Positions 14,369-14,702 of a stretch of 14,702 bases of DNA are shown piece by piece; positions within the stretch are counted from its first letter, which is position 1, and every line of letters starts with the position of its first letter. The notes beneath the pieces were generated by a model. The model saw nothing but the letters and a program-made list of their open reading frames with translations, ran no database searches and was not told where the DNA came from. Source of the stretch: Gammaproteobacteria bacterium (GTDB lineage Bacteria > Pseudomonadota > Gammaproteobacteria > Eutrophobiales > Eutrophobiaceae); NCBI GenBank assembly GCA_004356415.1, contig SMWN01000069.1, positions 1 through 14,702 of the forward strand, given 5' to 3'. The translations under genes were made by a program, and so were the position numbers.

Positions 14369-14702
14369 TGAAACAGAAGATGAACATCTTAAAGGCAGTG
14401 GACACGCAGGAGAATTATTCAGGGCTGGTTTATAACTTTGGCGCAGGCCCTGCCATGTTACCAAGGGAAATCATGCAACTTGCGAGAGCAGAATTTCTTG
14501 ATTGGCATGGTACTGGGATGTCGCTGATGGAGATGAGTCATCGTAGTGATGAATTTATGTCAATTGCTACACAGACAGAGGCAGACTTCAGGGAGATCTT
14601 GGATATTCCTGACAACTACAAGGTGCTCTTTTTGCAGGGGGGCGCCAGTAGTCAGTTTGCCATGGTGCCTTTGAATTTGCTTGCGGACAAAAATACAGCT
14701 GA
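14368..14702 (+). CDS. serC: Phosphoserine aminotransferase SerC, partial (5' end only)
   Basis: Only the first 111 codons are in the window; the frame is open to the right edge. SerC is a PLP enzyme that makes phosphoserine from 3-phosphohydroxypyruvate, and 4-phosphohydroxythreonine for pyridoxal phosphate synthesis. The start of the family is clear: YNFGAGPAMLP (about 22-32), the WHGTGMSLMEMSHRSDEF stretch (46-63), then DNYKVLFLQGGASSQFAMVPLNLL. GGASSQ is the PLP-phosphate loop region of the fold type I enzyme. ATG 14368 overlaps the gyrA stop by 1 nt (TAATG) and gives 21 residues before YNF, longer than E. coli; an internal ATG at 14380 is also possible. The gyrA-serC order is a known gammaproteobacterial arrangement, often followed by pheA. 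Confidence 0.95.
   Translation, partial: MKQKMNILKAVDTQENYSGLVYNFGAGPAMLPREIMQLARAEFLDWHGTGMSLMEMSHRSDEFMSIATQTEADFREILDIPDNYKVLFLQGGASSQFAMVPLNLLADKNTA

Noticed and set aside
1..14702. tRNA, rRNA, CRISPR array, prophage or toxin-antitoxin genes
   Set aside because: No cloverleaf-like sequences, spaced direct repeats, integrase, transposase or small paired toxin genes were seen on either strand.

Overview
This is a chromosomal segment of a gammaproteobacterium, and most of it is core metabolism. The evidence is the PurB, PyrC (348 aa, the E. coli-type class), RNase T, Tas and GyrA sequences, plus gene pairs that I know from Pseudomonas-like genomes: pyrC next to rnt, a TRZ/ATZ-type deaminase divergent from mtnA, and gyrA followed by serC. 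I cannot fix the genus. The DNA is moderately AT-leaning, which argues against a typical high-GC pseudomonad.

Layout. On the minus strand, from position 3442 down to 1, lie an aldo/keto reductase (tas-like), purB and a partial conserved hypothetical gene that runs off the left edge and starts 14 nt after purB. Two different miniature inverted-repeat elements bracket the reductase gene. One (1930-2388, 27-nt ends) begins 13 nt after its stop codon. The other (3444-3683, 19-nt ends, TTA repeats at both flanks) ends against its start codon and fills most of the divergent tas/pyrC promoter region. From 3739 to 6863 on the plus strand come pyrC and rnt (overlapping), a cyclic-nucleotide-binding-like/GGDEF protein, and a 96-aa protein I do not recognise. 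From 10461 down to 6847 on the minus strand come a probable methylthioadenosine deaminase gene, a large lipoprotein of unknown function, and a secreted SRPBCC-fold protein whose start codon overlaps the lipoprotein stop. mtnA diverges from the deaminase gene and is followed by gyrA and the 5' part of serC, which overlaps gyrA by 1 nt and runs off the right edge.

Functionally the window combines nucleotide synthesis (purB, pyrC), RNA 3'-end maturation (rnt), methionine salvage (mtaD-like plus mtnA), DNA topology (gyrA), serine/pyridoxal phosphate synthesis (serC) and c-di-GMP signalling. I see no phage, CRISPR, secretion, toxin-antitoxin or defence locus. The less ordinary content is the two mobile-element-like repeats around tas, the lipoprotein/SRPBCC pair, the GGDEF protein with an altered sensor domain, and the 96-aa orphan. 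Several starts needed re-assignment: tas 3442, mtaD-like 10461, lipoprotein TTG 8996, mtnA TTG 10530, rnt ATG 4767.
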